Assembly (NCBI RefSeq): GCF_001042475.2
Contig: NZ_LECW02000026.1
Location: 1 to 64,000 of the forward strand
DNA: 64,000 bases
Direction: 5' to 3'
Source of the DNA: Bacillus glycinifermentans
Lineage (GTDB): Bacteria > Bacillota > Bacilli > Bacillales > Bacillaceae
Positions 1 through 9,321 of this stretch are shown here, piece after piece; position 1 is the first letter of the stretch; each line of letters starts with the position of its first letter. The position numbers and the translations under genes were made by a program. The notes under the pieces are model-generated. The model was not told the origin of the DNA, ran no database searches, and saw only the letters and a program-made list of their open reading frames with translations.

Positions 1-1055
1 TCATTAGGGGGCTAAATAGATACTATCCGAAAAAAGACCGGATTACGATAACCTACCAGTATGTAAACGAGCAGGCAGCCGGTTCGCAGGCATCCGGAGG
101 AGGCGGGGGTACGGGACAAAAATCTTACATTAATGTATACGAAACAGGAGACTCCGTCCAGCAAATCACGACAGAGATAGCATTAAGAAAGGACAGGCCT
201 GTATACAGCCCACATTTAAAGGTAATTGTCATCGCCGCTGATCTCCTGCGCACTTATTCCTTCGATGAACTGCTTGATCAGCCTCTCCGTGATAATGAAA
301 TAAGACCAAGCAGCCTCGTCCTCGTCACAAGAGGAAGGGCGAGAGATACGCTTGAACTAAAGGAAACAGGTGAAATGCCGGCGTTTCATCTGCTCAAAAT
401 CGTTGAAAATGTCTATCAGGCAAAAAAAATTCTACCTCCTGTGACACTTGCCAAAATGATGGGGAAAATGAGGGCGGGAACAAGCTATTTGATCCAAAAT
501 GTGGCGAGTGCAGAAGGAGAAGTTAAATACGCGGGAGCCGCTGCGATCAACGGAAAAACGAATAAACTGATCGGTTTTTTGAATGAACAGGATTTAGACG
601 GGGTGATGTGGATTATCGGAAAGGGAAGAGGAGGCACTGTGAAAACCTATGATCCAAAAACAAAAAAACTGCTGGCCTTGTCGGTGGAATCGATCAACAG
701 TAAGATCAAGCCGATTGTGAAAGGAAATCGTATTGCATTTCAAGTTCATATTACATCTGAAGGGCACCTTGCCGAAAAATGGAGTGCAGCTGAAAAAGCT
801 TTTGACAACAAATTTTTGGAGCGAACAGAAAGGAAATCAGCCCAAACTGTGAAAAAGCTGGCGGAGAAAGCGACTCGAAAAATGCAGAAGGAATATAAAG
901 CTGACCTTGCAGGATTCGGAAATGAACTGAGAATCAAACATCCCCGGCTTTGGGATAAGCTGAAGAATAACTGGGACGAAAGATTTACAGAGATTCCGAT
1001 TACAATCCACGTTCAGTTTACGATAAAGGACTACGGCACACTTGGCCAGCATTAG
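1..1055 (+). CDS. GerC-family spore germination lipoprotein, 5' end outside window
   Basis: The frame is open from base 3 to the stop at 1055, giving about 350 residues with no N-terminus, so the lipoprotein signal lies upstream. The C-terminal region has the Spore_GerAC look: a basic amphipathic stretch (AEKWSAAEKAFDNKF), then alternating charged helices, then the ending KDYGTLGQH. GerC subunits sit on the outer face of the spore inner membrane and form germinant receptors with GerA- and GerB-type subunits. A GerB-type gene follows at once, so the order is C then B, as in the gerK operon (A-C-B) and unlike gerA or yndDEF (A-B-C). A glycine-rich loop (SGGGGGTG) lies near base 100. The family is clear; which receptor it belongs to is not, so no symbol is given. 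Confidence 0.85.
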   Translation, partial: IRGLNRYYPKKDRITITYQYVNEQAAGSQASGGGGGTGQKSYINVYETGDSVQQITTEIALRKDRPVYSPHLKVIVIAADLLRTYSFDELLDQPLRDNEIRPSSLVLVTRGRARDTLELKETGEMPAFHLLKIVENVYQAKKILPPVTLAKMMGKMRAGTSYLIQNVASAEGEVKYAGAAAINGKTNKLIGFLNEQDLDGVMWIIGKGRGGTVKTYDPKTKKLLALSVESINSKIKPIVKGNRIAFQVHITSEGHLAEKWSAAEKAFDNKFLERTERKSAQTVKKLAEKATRKMQKEYKADLAGFGNELRIKHPRLWDKLKNNWDERFTEIPITIHVQFTIKDYGTLGQH

Positions 1056-1068
1056 ACGCAAAAACGAG

Positions 1069-2194
1069 ATGACAAGGCGGTTGATCTCAATGAACAGTGC
1101 ATATGACAAAATTACGACCTCTCAGGCTATCGTTGTTTTTGTAAATTATATTTTGGCGGCGGGCATTCTTAGCCTGCCCCGGACAGCCGTGCAAGAGATG
1201 GGAACACCGGATGTCTGGCTGGCCGTCATATTAGGCGGGATGATTACGATGGCAGCCGGGATAGTCATGGCAAAATTAAGCCAGGGCTACCCTGGAAAAA
1301 CATTTTTTGAATACGGCGGAGCTATTGTTGGAAAATGGATGGGCATTCTGATCGGCCTGTTTTTTATCGAGCATTTCATTACGATTGCGGCATTTGAAGC
1401 TAGAGTAATGGCCGAAATCACCAGCTTTTTTTTGCTTGAAGGAACCCCGCTCTGGGCGATCACGATGACGATGATGTGGGTCGGCCTTTATTCAGTGAAA
1501 GCCGGCATGGGAGCGATTGCCCGTTTGTTTGAAATCATATTCCCTATAACAGTGATTATTTTTGACGGTTGTTTTTATGAGCAGCGGACTATTTGAACTG
1601 GATAATTTGCGGCCTGTGCTGGGAAAAGGAGTGATGCCGGTGCTGCAAGGAACCAAAGCAACCGTTCTTTCTTTTACCAGCGCGGAAGTGATGCTGTTCC
1701 TTTTGGCGTTTATGAAAAAGCCTCAGAAAGGTGTAAAGGTCGTTGTGGTGGGATTGAGCATTTCCTTGATTTTTTACTTGGTAACCGTCATATTTGTTAT
1801 CGGCGCGCTTTCTGTCGACGGTGTCGTTACAAGAACCTGGCCGACGCTTGATCTGATGCGAAGCTTTGAAATTCCCGGTTTGGTATTTGAAAGATTTGAA
1901 TCTATGCTGCTCACCATCTGGATTATGCAGTTGTTCGCGACATTTGTCATTTCATTTTACGCAGCATCGCTGGGACTGTCCCAGCTGTTTCATATAAATA
2001 TCACCCCGGTGATGTATGCCTTGCTTCCGGTCATGTATGTGATAGGGATGACACCGAAGAATTTGAATGGCGTATTTCAATTTGGAGACTTCATCAGCCG
2101 GCTGGCCGTTATCTTATTTTGCTTGTTGCCGATTCCGCTCCTTATGATCTCAAAAATAAGGAAAAAAAGAGCAAAATCCTCTGCCACACCTTAA
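1069..2194 (+). pseudogene. GerB-family germinant receptor permease, frameshifted
   Basis: The reading frame from about 1069 encodes a GerB-type spore permease of the amino acid/polyamine superfamily (SQAIVVFVNYILAAGILSLP). It breaks near 1559-1563 and stops at 1596. The rest (GLFELDNLRPVLGKGV onward, to 2194) continues in the next frame. The break is a run of five T; one more T would restore a continuous protein of about 375 residues, a normal GerB length. Start is uncertain: ATG 1069 or ATG 1090, neither with a strong ribosome site, which suggests translational coupling to the gerC gene ending at 1055. If the lesion is real, this receptor should lack its membrane permease subunit. It may equally be a homopolymer sequencing error. 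Confidence 0.8.
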
Positions 2195-2208
2195 TAGAAG
2201 ACACAGAT

Positions 2209-2236
2209 AAAGCCGGAGAAAATACTCTCCGGCTTT
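2209..2236. terminator. Bidirectional hairpin between gerB homologue and DHA2 exporter
   Basis: Arms AAAGCCGGAG and CTCCGGCTTT enclose an 8-base loop between two converging genes. A T-rich tail on the + side (TTTGTTT) and the AT-rich minus side fit a shared terminator. Confidence 0.8.
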
Positions 2237-2238
2237 GT

Positions 2239-3750
2239 TTACTTGCTTTTCGCGCTTATGTTCATCCGATCCTTCGGCATAAGGAGCACCAGAAACAAGG
2301 CGATGGCCGCTGATAAAATCGCCCATGAAAACGTATGGACAATAGAGTTTGACAGCGCTTCTGTTATCTGCTTTAGGACATCAGGCGGAATCGAAGCTCT
2401 CGCGCTTGACAAAATTTGATTTGCGTCATGCCGGGAAGCAGCCCCTGGCACTTCTCCACCTTGAGAAAGATCTGACATTTGTTCCGAAAAACTGTTTTTC
2501 TGCAGCATGCCAAAAATGCTGGCGCCGACCGTCATCCCGAGCGAACGCAGAAAGTTGCTTGTTGAAGTCGCAGAACCGCGCTGTTTTGGACCAAAATGGT
2601 GAATGGCCGCCATGCTTAAGACGGAGAAGGAAAAACCAACCCCCAGGCCGACGACGATCATATACCCCGTCAACAAGAGGCGGGGAGTACCGGTATTCAT
2701 CGTACTCAGCAAAGAAAACCCTGCAACTAAAAACAAGCCTGAAATGAGCATGATGTTCCTGTAGCTCATTCTCGTCGTTAAAAAACCGCCGATCTGCGCG
2801 GAAATGACTGAGCCGAGCATCATCGGCAGAAGGATGAGCCCGGAATTTGTGGCCGAATCTCCGTATACGCCCTGAACAAATATCGGAATCTGGACGGTAG
2901 CCGAAATGAACGTCGCGCCGTAAAATAATGCGACAAGGGTGCTCGCGGCAAACAAACGGTTTTTAAACATATCAAAAGAAATGACCGGTTCAGCAGCCTT
3001 TCGTTCAATCAGGAAGAAACAAACGAAAAAACAAGCTGAACTTCCAAAGAGCAGAAGAATGACGTTTGAATTCCAATCGTATGTTTCACCGCCGAGCTCA
3101 AGCGCGAACATGAGGCATACTACTGCGCCCACAAGCGTAATCGCGCCGAACCAGTCGATCTTTTGCTTTTCGTGCTGCTTTGCTTCCTGATAAAATAAGA
3201 GTATCAAAATGAAAGAAATAAAGCCGAGCGGCAAGTTAATGTAAAACACCCAATGCCAGCTGATGTAATCCGTGATATAAGCGCCGATGAGCGGCCCGAA
3301 AATGCTTGACAGCCCGAAGACGGCGCCGAACAGACCCGATATCTTGCCGCGTTTTTCAGGCGGAAAGATGTCAAAAATAATCGTAAAGGCAATCGGTATG
3401 AGAGCCCCGCCGCCTATTCCCTGAATGGCGCGGTAGATGCTGAGCTGTTCAATGCTCGTTGCTGTACCGCAGAGCGCAGAGCCGGCCATGAATAAGAGGC
3501 TGCCAAAAAGAAAAAAGCGTTTTCGGCCGTACATATCGGACAGTTTCCCGAAAATCGGCATGCCTGCCATTTCGGCGACCATAAACGCAGATACGACCCA
3601 GACAAAGCTGTCGAGTCCGCCGAGGTCGCCGACAATCGTACCCATTGCGGTGACGACAATCGTGTTATCCATCGATGCCATGAGTATGGCGAGCAGCAAT
3701 CCTGCTATAATGAATCCTAATCGCTGATGCTGTGTATGTGACAAAATCAT
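2239..3750 (-). CDS. MFS multidrug exporter, DHA2 (14-helix) family
   Basis: 503 residues, mostly hydrophobic, with the length and two-half layout of 14-helix DHA2 drug:proton antiporters (QacA/EmrB/LmrB type). Motif A is seen as GKLSDMYGRKR around residue 70 and motif C-like GLSSIFGPLIG around residue 145. A soluble C-terminal loop (QMSDLSQGGEVPGAAS) precedes the last helix. It is divergent from a MarR gene at 3884 with a perfect operator-like palindrome between them, the standard layout for a self-regulated drug efflux pair such as B. subtilis MdtR/MdtP. The substrate cannot be read from sequence. The gene is intact and shares a terminator with the gerB homologue. Confidence 0.88.
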   Translation of the reverse strand: MILSHTQHQRLGFIIAGLLLAILMASMDNTIVVTAMGTIVGDLGGLDSFVWVVSAFMVAEMAGMPIFGKLSDMYGRKRFFLFGSLLFMAGSALCGTATSIEQLSIYRAIQGIGGGALIPIAFTIIFDIFPPEKRGKISGLFGAVFGLSSIFGPLIGAYITDYISWHWVFYINLPLGFISFILILLFYQEAKQHEKQKIDWFGAITLVGAVVCLMFALELGGETYDWNSNVILLLFGSSACFFVCFFLIERKAAEPVISFDMFKNRLFAASTLVALFYGATFISATVQIPIFVQGVYGDSATNSGLILLPMMLGSVISAQIGGFLTTRMSYRNIMLISGLFLVAGFSLLSTMNTGTPRLLLTGYMIVVGLGVGFSFSVLSMAAIHHFGPKQRGSATSTSNFLRSLGMTVGASIFGMLQKNSFSEQMSDLSQGGEVPGAASRHDANQILSSARASIPPDVLKQITEALSNSIVHTFSWAILSAAIALFLVLLMPKDRMNISAKSK

Positions 3751-3786
3751 CTTTCTCCTTTAATGAATATTCGGCTTAGCATAGGT

Positions 3787-3858
3787 TTGGCATAAGAAAA
3801 TCAATCCTGCTATAATTACTTTATATTAGGAGATAAATATCTTAGCTGCTAAGATATT
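3787..3858 (+). promoter_or_regulatory. Promoter and 23-bp palindromic operator before marR gene
   Basis: A sigma-A type promoter is seen: TTGGCA at 3787-3792, an 18-base spacer, then TATAAT at 3811-3816. Downstream, at 3836-3858, lies a perfect dyad with half-site AATATCTTAGC around a central T. Its position just after the start site of the marR gene and before its ribosome site (AAGGG, 3871) fits an autoregulatory MarR operator that could also act on the divergent exporter. Confidence 0.75.
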
Positions 3859-3883
3859 ATGATTTTAAAAAAGGGTGTTTCAG

Positions 3884-4369
3884 ATGTCAAGAAAAAATCA
3901 AACGAAAAGAGAGGAACTGATCAAAGAGCTGATCCGGCAGCTGAGATTCAACAGTACGGCAACCGTTTTCATGCACCAGGCGATCGCCGAAAAATTCGAA
4001 CTGAACGAAACAGATCACAAATGCTTGGAAATCATCGCGCGGAGCGGGAAGTTAACGGCCGGTGAACTGGCGGAAAAAAGCAACTTGACGACAGGGGCGA
4101 TCACGGGGGTCATCGATCGCCTTGAAAGGGCGGGCTATGTCAAAAGGATGAGAGATTCGGCAGACAGAAGGCGGCTTTTGATCGAGCTCATCCCGGAAAA
4201 CATGACAGATATTCACAGCTTATTTGAAAACCTGACTGAAGCTTCCGTCGAGTTCCTCAAACGATATACAAATGAGGAGCTGGGCATTATCACCGATTTT
4301 GTGAAAAACAGTGCCGAATTTGCTGCGAACTATGCAAAACAGCTAAGAAAATCGGCAAAGAATGTATAA
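3884..4369 (+). CDS. MarR-family transcriptional regulator
   Basis: 161 residues with a winged helix-turn-helix core: LTAGELAEKSNLTTGAIT as the recognition helix region, then the wing VKRMRDSADRRRLLIEL with the conserved D-x-R-R. Helices at both ends form the dimer interface. ATG 3884 is chosen over an in-frame GTG at 3875 because AAGGG (3871-3875) sits eight bases before it. It probably represses itself and the divergent DHA2 exporter through the palindrome at 3836-3858. The ligand is unknown. It shares a terminator with the converging flagellin gene. Confidence 0.88.
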   Translation: MSRKNQTKREELIKELIRQLRFNSTATVFMHQAIAEKFELNETDHKCLEIIARSGKLTAGELAEKSNLTTGAITGVIDRLERAGYVKRMRDSADRRRLLIELIPENMTDIHSLFENLTEASVEFLKRYTNEELGIITDFVKNSAEFAANYAKQLRKSAKNV

Positions 4370-4375
4370 GTGAAC

Positions 4376-4403
4376 AAGGCCCCGGCGTTTTAGCCGGCGC
4401 CTT
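4376..4403. terminator. Shared terminator, marR gene and flagellin gene
   Basis: GC-rich inverted repeat (AAGGCcCCGGC / GCCGGcGCCTT) with a six-base loop between converging genes. Confidence 0.8.
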
Positions 4404-4412
4404 TATTCATAT

Positions 4413-5381
4413 TTAGCGAAGAAGCTGAAGCACGTTTTGCGGCTGCTGATTGGCTTGGGCAAGCATCGCTTGGGACGCTTGAGAAAGAATGTTGTTTTTA
4501 GTAAACTCGCTCATTTCTTTCGCCATATCTACGTCGCGGATCCGGGATTCTGCAGCCGTTAAGTTCTCAGATGAAGCACTGAGATTGTTGATCGTGTGTT
4601 CCAGGCGATTTTGAACGGCTCCGAGCTTTGAACGCTGCGCCGATACTTGCTTCGTTGCAGCGTCAATGGCTGCAAGCTGGTTTTCAAACGAGTATTTCTT
4701 CTTGTCATCGTCGCTTAAATCCGTACCGTCCTTATTTTTTCCGGTTAATTTCGTGACATCGATCTCGGCGATTTTAAACCCGGCAGTCGTCACCGTTTTC
4801 CCGTCTTCACCCTCTGATGTGCCGTCTGCCAGCCCTAAAGCAGTGACGGACATGTTCTCGATGTTCACGCTGATCGTTTGGCCGCTGTTCGCCCCGATTT
4901 GGAATTGCAGTTTTTCCCCTCCATCAGACTTGAACGTGCCGTCCAAAAGGTTCTTTCCGTTGAATTGCGTACGGTCGGCTATTCCTTTGCTCGCATTTTC
5001 GCCTTCTGTCCCGCCGATCTCTTCAAGCAAAGAGCTGATTTCGTCCTGGATGGCGCTGAGATCAGTCGTATCCTGCGTACCGGTGTTGTTGGCCTGAACG
5101 GTCAGCTCACGGATGCGCTGAAGGATGGAGTGGGTTTCGGTTAATGCCCCTTCAGCCGTTTGAATAAGAGAAATCCCGTCTTGAGCGTTTTTAGAAGCCA
5201 TTTCAAGACCTCTGATCTGCCCTCTCATTTTTTCCGAAATCGCAAGTCCTGCAGCATCGTCTCCGGCGCGGTTGATGCGAAGTCCTGAAGAAAGCTTTTC
5301 CATGTTCTTCTGGCTTGCATTGCTGTTTGCCGACAACCGGTTCAGCGTGTTAAGCGCTGCAATGTTGTGGTTAATCCTCAT
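4413..5381 (-). CDS. Flagellin (Hag-type), lone copy
   Basis: 322 residues with complete flagellin N- and C-terminal D0/D1 domains (MRINHNIAALNTLNRL at the start; DMAKEMSEFTKNNILSQAS and NVLQLLR at the end) and a variable middle of about 110 residues. It is slightly longer than B. subtilis Hag (304). The ribosome site GGAGGT precedes ATG, and a sigma-D promoter lies upstream. No other flagellar gene is present here: neighbours are a drug exporter pair and a molybdopterin oxidoreductase, whereas the normal hag gene lies in the fli/flg-csrA region. It is therefore probably a second flagellin. It looks fully functional: no truncation, and the C-terminal export and polymerisation segment is intact. 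Whether the host has another hag gene cannot be seen from this window. Confidence 0.92.
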   Translation of the reverse strand: MRINHNIAALNTLNRLSANSNASQKNMEKLSSGLRINRAGDDAAGLAISEKMRGQIRGLEMASKNAQDGISLIQTAEGALTETHSILQRIRELTVQANNTGTQDTTDLSAIQDEISSLLEEIGGTEGENASKGIADRTQFNGKNLLDGTFKSDGGEKLQFQIGANSGQTISVNIENMSVTALGLADGTSEGEDGKTVTTAGFKIAEIDVTKLTGKNKDGTDLSDDDKKKYSFENQLAAIDAATKQVSAQRSKLGAVQNRLEHTINNLSASSENLTAAESRIRDVDMAKEMSEFTKNNILSQASQAMLAQANQQPQNVLQLLR

Positions 5382-5451
5382 GTTTCTTTACCTCCGTGTA
5401 AGTAGATTGAGACCTTCTAATAAAGATCCCCGTCGGGACCTGACATATTTT

Positions 5452-5477
5452 GTATCGGCACCAATTTACTATTTTTA
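5452..5477 (-). promoter_or_regulatory. Sigma-D promoter of the flagellin gene
   Basis: On the minus strand TAAA is followed by 15 bases and CCGATAC, matching the sigma-D consensus (TAAA, N15, CCGATAT) except at the last base. It lies about 70 bases upstream of the flagellin ATG, so the gene should be expressed with the motility regulon. Confidence 0.8.
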
Positions 5478-5540
5478 ATAAAATAGCCTTATATTTCAAA
5501 AAAAGGACATATTTAAGTAAAACGAATCGTAAACGCGAAA

Positions 5541-5565
5541 AAGACCGGTGAATATTCACCAGTCT
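5541..5565 (-). terminator. Terminator of yyaE
   Basis: Inverted repeat AAGAC-GGTGA ... TCACC-GTCTT directly after the yyaE stop, followed on the minus strand by a T run. Confidence 0.75.
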
Positions 5566-5567
5566 TA

Positions 5568-7610
5568 TCAATCCATTTTTTCAATTTGCACTCTTCCTGA
5601 AAAAAAGGTTGCTCCTCCGCCCATGTCGGCTAAACGGTCCGGGGTTAACGCATTGACGAGATAATTCTTTCCGTCTTTGTCGGCCCACAGTCCTTGGCTG
5701 ACGACGACGCCGGGAAGGACGTTTTCTCCGACCGCTGCGGTCAGGACGCACTCTCCGCGGTCATTCCGAATTTTTACGGAGTCGCCGTTTTCGATGCCTT
5801 TTTCTTCCGCGTCTTTCGTGTTGATATGGAGCTTTGGTTCCTTTTCCAATTTGATATGTTTTTCGTTATTTGAAAACGTCGTATTCAAGAAATTATGGTT
5901 CGGCCCGGGCACGAATAAAAACGGGTATTCTCCCGTCTCCAGAAGGGGAGTATGAGTCGGCAGGGCGGGATAGCCGGCCTGTTCCATCTTTTTCGAATAC
6001 AATTCGATTTTTCCGCTTGGCGTCGGAAGCCGCTCGGGAAAAATGGCCTTTCTTTTCGCTTTGACAAAATGCTTTTCAGACAGGCTGTCAAAATCGATTC
6101 CGTCAAGCCACGGATTAGCAGGATAATCAAGGGCCTGCCTGATCATCTCTTCATCCGAATCCTTCAGCGGCTCATCGTCAAAACCCATCGCCTCTGCGAG
6201 AAGTCGAAACACTTCTGAGTTGGATTTGCTCTCGCCGTACTTTTCGATGACGGGTCTTTGCAATTGCGTGTAGTGGTGCCAGTACGATGTGTAAAAATCC
6301 GTATTTTCAAAAGCGGAAGAGGCGGGCAGTACGATATCGGCATACCGCGCGGTTTCCGTTAAAAATAAATCGTGCACGACCGTAAACAGGTCTTCGCGCT
6401 CGAGTCCTTTTCTGACCTTGTTTGCTTCAGGGGCGACAACGGCCGGATTGCTGCTGTATACAAATAAAGAGCGGATCGGCGGATCGATTTCCAGGAGGGC
6501 CTTGCCAAGCTGATTCATGTTGATGACCCTCGGTGTTCTGCCGTTCAGCAAGTCAGGGCGCTGCAGCGCTTTTGTATTATAGGCCAAAAAGGCGGTATTG
6601 CCTTTAATCGCGCCGCCTCCTTTTACCGTCCATTGACCCGTAATGGCAGGCAGACAGGCGATCGTCCGGACGATCATGCCTCCGTTGTCATGATGCTGAA
6701 GCCCGTTCCCGATGCGGATGAGGGAAGGGGAGGTCCTTCCGTACAGACGGGCCAGCTCGACGATATCCTCGCGGGGAACGCCGGTAATCGCCGCAACCGT
6801 ATCTGGATCGTACTGTAAAACATGCCGGCGCAGTTCTTCATGGCCGACCGTATATTCTTTAAGAAATGTTTCATCGGCCATGCCTTCGGCAAATAAAACG
6901 TGCATGATGCCGAGAGCAAGGGCGCTGTCTGTGCCCGGCAGGATCGGGATAAACCAGTCAGCCATTCTGCCGGTCTGATTTTTATGAACGTCGATGACAA
7001 TGATTTTTGCGCCGTTTTTTCTCGCCTTTTGGGCGATTGTTATTTGGTGCATGTTCGTTGAGACCGCGTTGATTCCCCAGAATACAAACAGCTTCGTCTC
7101 CGTTGTATCTTCGGGATCTGTGCCGATGCTTCCACCCATCGTATATTGATACCCAACTGAGCCCGCAGGGGTGCAGATGGCCCGTTCAAGCCGGCTTGAT
7201 CCGAGACGGTGAAAGAAGCGCCTGTCCATTCCTTCGGCTGTCAAATTCCCCATATTTCCGTAAAAACTGTAGGGCAAAATGCTTTCCGGGCCTTCTTTTT
7301 CGATCAGCTCCGTCCAGCGGGTGCGAATCGTTTCGATCGCTTCATCCCAGCTGACCGGTTCGAATGTCGCGGATCCTTTCGGGCCCGTCCGTTTCAGCGG
7401 CGTCTTCAGCCGCTTCGGATCGTAAATACGCTCCGTCATGTTGCGGACTTTATTGCAGATGTTGCCCTGTGTGACCGGATGATCCGGGTCGCCTTGAATT
7501 TTAACGATCTTTCCGTCTTTTTTATGAACGAGAAGACCGCATTGATCAGGGCAGTCAAGTGAACATACGGATTTGAAAATGCCGTCCTTTTGATGAACAT
7601 AAGATTCCAT
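5568..7610 (-). CDS. yyaE: Molybdopterin-dependent oxidoreductase YyaE
   Basis: About 680 residues, close to B. subtilis YyaE. The N-terminus carries a 4Fe-4S motif (C16, C20, C24, C52: CSLDCPDQC and GNICNK), followed by the catalytic bis-MGD domain (PYSFYGNMG, FWGINAVSTNMHQ, GTDSALALGI) and a C-terminal molydopterin dinucleotide-binding domain (PGPNHNFLNTTFSNNEKH). No Tat signal is visible, so it should be cytoplasmic. The family covers formate dehydrogenase-like and sulfoxide/N-oxide reductase enzymes; the substrate of YyaE is not known. ATG 7610 is chosen because AAAGGA sits at a proper distance, and longer versions add a poorly conserved 15-residue leader. It stands as a single gene with its own terminator and no partner subunits. 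Confidence 0.88.
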   Translation of the reverse strand: MESYVHQKDGIFKSVCSLDCPDQCGLLVHKKDGKIVKIQGDPDHPVTQGNICNKVRNMTERIYDPKRLKTPLKRTGPKGSATFEPVSWDEAIETIRTRWTELIEKEGPESILPYSFYGNMGNLTAEGMDRRFFHRLGSSRLERAICTPAGSVGYQYTMGGSIGTDPEDTTETKLFVFWGINAVSTNMHQITIAQKARKNGAKIIVIDVHKNQTGRMADWFIPILPGTDSALALGIMHVLFAEGMADETFLKEYTVGHEELRRHVLQYDPDTVAAITGVPREDIVELARLYGRTSPSLIRIGNGLQHHDNGGMIVRTIACLPAITGQWTVKGGGAIKGNTAFLAYNTKALQRPDLLNGRTPRVINMNQLGKALLEIDPPIRSLFVYSSNPAVVAPEANKVRKGLEREDLFTVVHDLFLTETARYADIVLPASSAFENTDFYTSYWHHYTQLQRPVIEKYGESKSNSEVFRLLAEAMGFDDEPLKDSDEEMIRQALDYPANPWLDGIDFDSLSEKHFVKAKRKAIFPERLPTPSGKIELYSKKMEQAGYPALPTHTPLLETGEYPFLFVPGPNHNFLNTTFSNNEKHIKLEKEPKLHINTKDAEEKGIENGDSVKIRNDRGECVLTAAVGENVLPGVVVSQGLWADKDGKNYLVNALTPDRLADMGGGATFFSGRVQIEKMD

Positions 7611-7781
7611 GGACTCCGTTCCTTTCCGATGAAAAAATGAATATGATTCTAGCATTATATCATGTCACAACATCCCGTCAATTCTGAAAAATCCGATTGT
7701 CAGGACACTTTGCCTGTTTTCTGTACAAAAATCACCGATGAAGGAGAGGGGGCTAAGAATTTGCCGGTATCTCACATTTCA

Positions 7782-7822
7782 TAAAAAACCCCCGGCATTC
7801 TCCTGATGGAAAAGCCGGGGGC
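7782..7822 (-). terminator. Terminator of lmrB
   Basis: Arms GCCGGGGG (7814-7821) and CCCCCGGC (7789-7796), followed on the minus strand by TTTTTTAT. Confidence 0.85.
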
Positions 7823-7832
7823 TTGAAAGATC

Positions 7833-9260
7833 CTAGTTTTCGTCAAAATCCGGCGCAACCGCCTTTTTTATGAATAATGAGATCAAGAAAGCGATGCAGG
7901 CCAATGCCAGTGCAAACCAGTAGGCGTGATGGACGCCGTGCGTCATTGCTTGATTCATGATTTGCTCGCTGGCCGGCGCCTGTTGTTTTTCCAGGAAGCT
8001 TTGTCGTCCCTGGCTCATGATGCTTACAAAAACCGAAACGCCGAGAGCGCCCGCTACAGGCTGCAATGTGTTGGAGATGGCTGTTCCATGCGGATACAGC
8101 TTCTTCGGCAGCTCATTCAGCGCATTCGTCTGTGCAGGCATCATGATCGCGGAGATCGACAGCATCAGGACGATATACACCAAGATAAACGACCATATCG
8201 GAATGGAAGGACCGATGTTGCTGAAGAAAACCATGACGCCGACTAATACGACGGTGCCCGGTATGATGAGCTTTCTCGGTCCGAGTTTATCGAATAAGCC
8301 GCCCATCGCAGGCGACATGAGGCCGTTCAGCAGCGCACCGGGAAGCAGCAGTAGCCCGGCGGTCTTTGCAGATAAGCCCAGAGGGCCCTGCAAATACATC
8401 GGCATCACAATTTCCGAAGCAAACATCGCCATAATGACGATGACAAAAAGAATAAGACCGCGCGAATAATTTTGATAGGCAAACACGCGCATATCCAATA
8501 ACGGCTCTTCCAGCTTCAATTGACGAAGCACGAACAGCACAAGGCTGATCAGTCCGACCGCGATCACTGTAATGACTGTCGCGGATGCAAAGCCATGCGA
8601 AGCTTCTCCGGCGCTGCTGAAGCCGTAAACCATGCCTCCGATTCCGATCGTTGACAAAATGATCGATAAAACGTCTGCGCGGGGGCGCGTTACTTCTCCG
8701 ACGTTTTGCAAATACTTCACGGCGAATAGAATCGAAAAAACCGCAAACGGAATCACGATGATAAACAGCCAGCGCCAGCCTAATAAATCAACGATAACCC
8801 CTGATAATGTAGGACCGATTGCTGGAGCAAACATAATCACCAGGCCGAACGTCCCCATAATCTTTCCGCGGACTTCCGGGCGGTACATTAAAAGCAAAGC
8901 GTTCATAATAATAGGAATCAACAACCCGGTGCCGACAGCTTGAATCATTCGTCCGGCCAGCAGCATCGGAAAATTCACCGAACAAGCTGCAATGACCGTT
9001 CCAACTAAAAATACGGTCATCACGCCGATAAACATCTGCCTTGTTGTAAACCATTGAATGAGGAGAGCCGACACGGGCATTAAAACGCCCATTACAAGCA
9101 TAAAGCCGGTCGCCAGCCATTGAACGGTTGCGGCATTAATGCTGAAGGCATCCATTAATTCGGTTAAGGCAATATTGAGCAATGTTTCGTTTAATATTGC
9201 AAAGAATGCGCCAATCATAAATGTAATCAGTATTGCTTTGGAATTAAGCTTTTGTTCCAT
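7833..9260 (-). CDS. lmrB: Lincomycin/multidrug exporter LmrB (DHA2 MFS)
   Basis: 475 residues, the usual length of LmrB (about 479), with a 14-helix DHA2 layout. It starts KAILITFMIGAFFAILNETL and has the drug-antiporter motif C-like stretch FAPAIGPTLSG around residue 145. LmrB confers lincomycin and puromycin resistance in B. subtilis, where it is paired with the TetR repressor LmrA. No lmrA is next to it here. Instead the upstream region shows a MerR-type promoter (9322-9352), so control may differ. It is a single gene with its own terminator. Confidence 0.85.
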   Translation of the reverse strand: MEQKLNSKAILITFMIGAFFAILNETLLNIALTELMDAFSINAATVQWLATGFMLVMGVLMPVSALLIQWFTTRQMFIGVMTVFLVGTVIAACSVNFPMLLAGRMIQAVGTGLLIPIIMNALLLMYRPEVRGKIMGTFGLVIMFAPAIGPTLSGVIVDLLGWRWLFIIVIPFAVFSILFAVKYLQNVGEVTRPRADVLSIILSTIGIGGMVYGFSSAGEASHGFASATVITVIAVGLISLVLFVLRQLKLEEPLLDMRVFAYQNYSRGLILFVIVIMAMFASEIVMPMYLQGPLGLSAKTAGLLLLPGALLNGLMSPAMGGLFDKLGPRKLIIPGTVVLVGVMVFFSNIGPSIPIWSFILVYIVLMLSISAIMMPAQTNALNELPKKLYPHGTAISNTLQPVAGALGVSVFVSIMSQGRQSFLEKQQAPASEQIMNQAMTHGVHHAYWFALALACIAFLISLFIKKAVAPDFDEN

Positions 9261-9321
9261 ACCATTCCTCCTGTAAAAACGATCTTGCCGAAGCCGGGCA
9301 TGTTCCGCTTCAGACAGCTGT

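Noticed and set aside
4666..5097. 143-residue plus-strand frame inside the flagellin gene
   Set aside because: It is an antisense shadow of a strongly conserved flagellin; no ribosome site and Ser/Val-rich low-complexity content.
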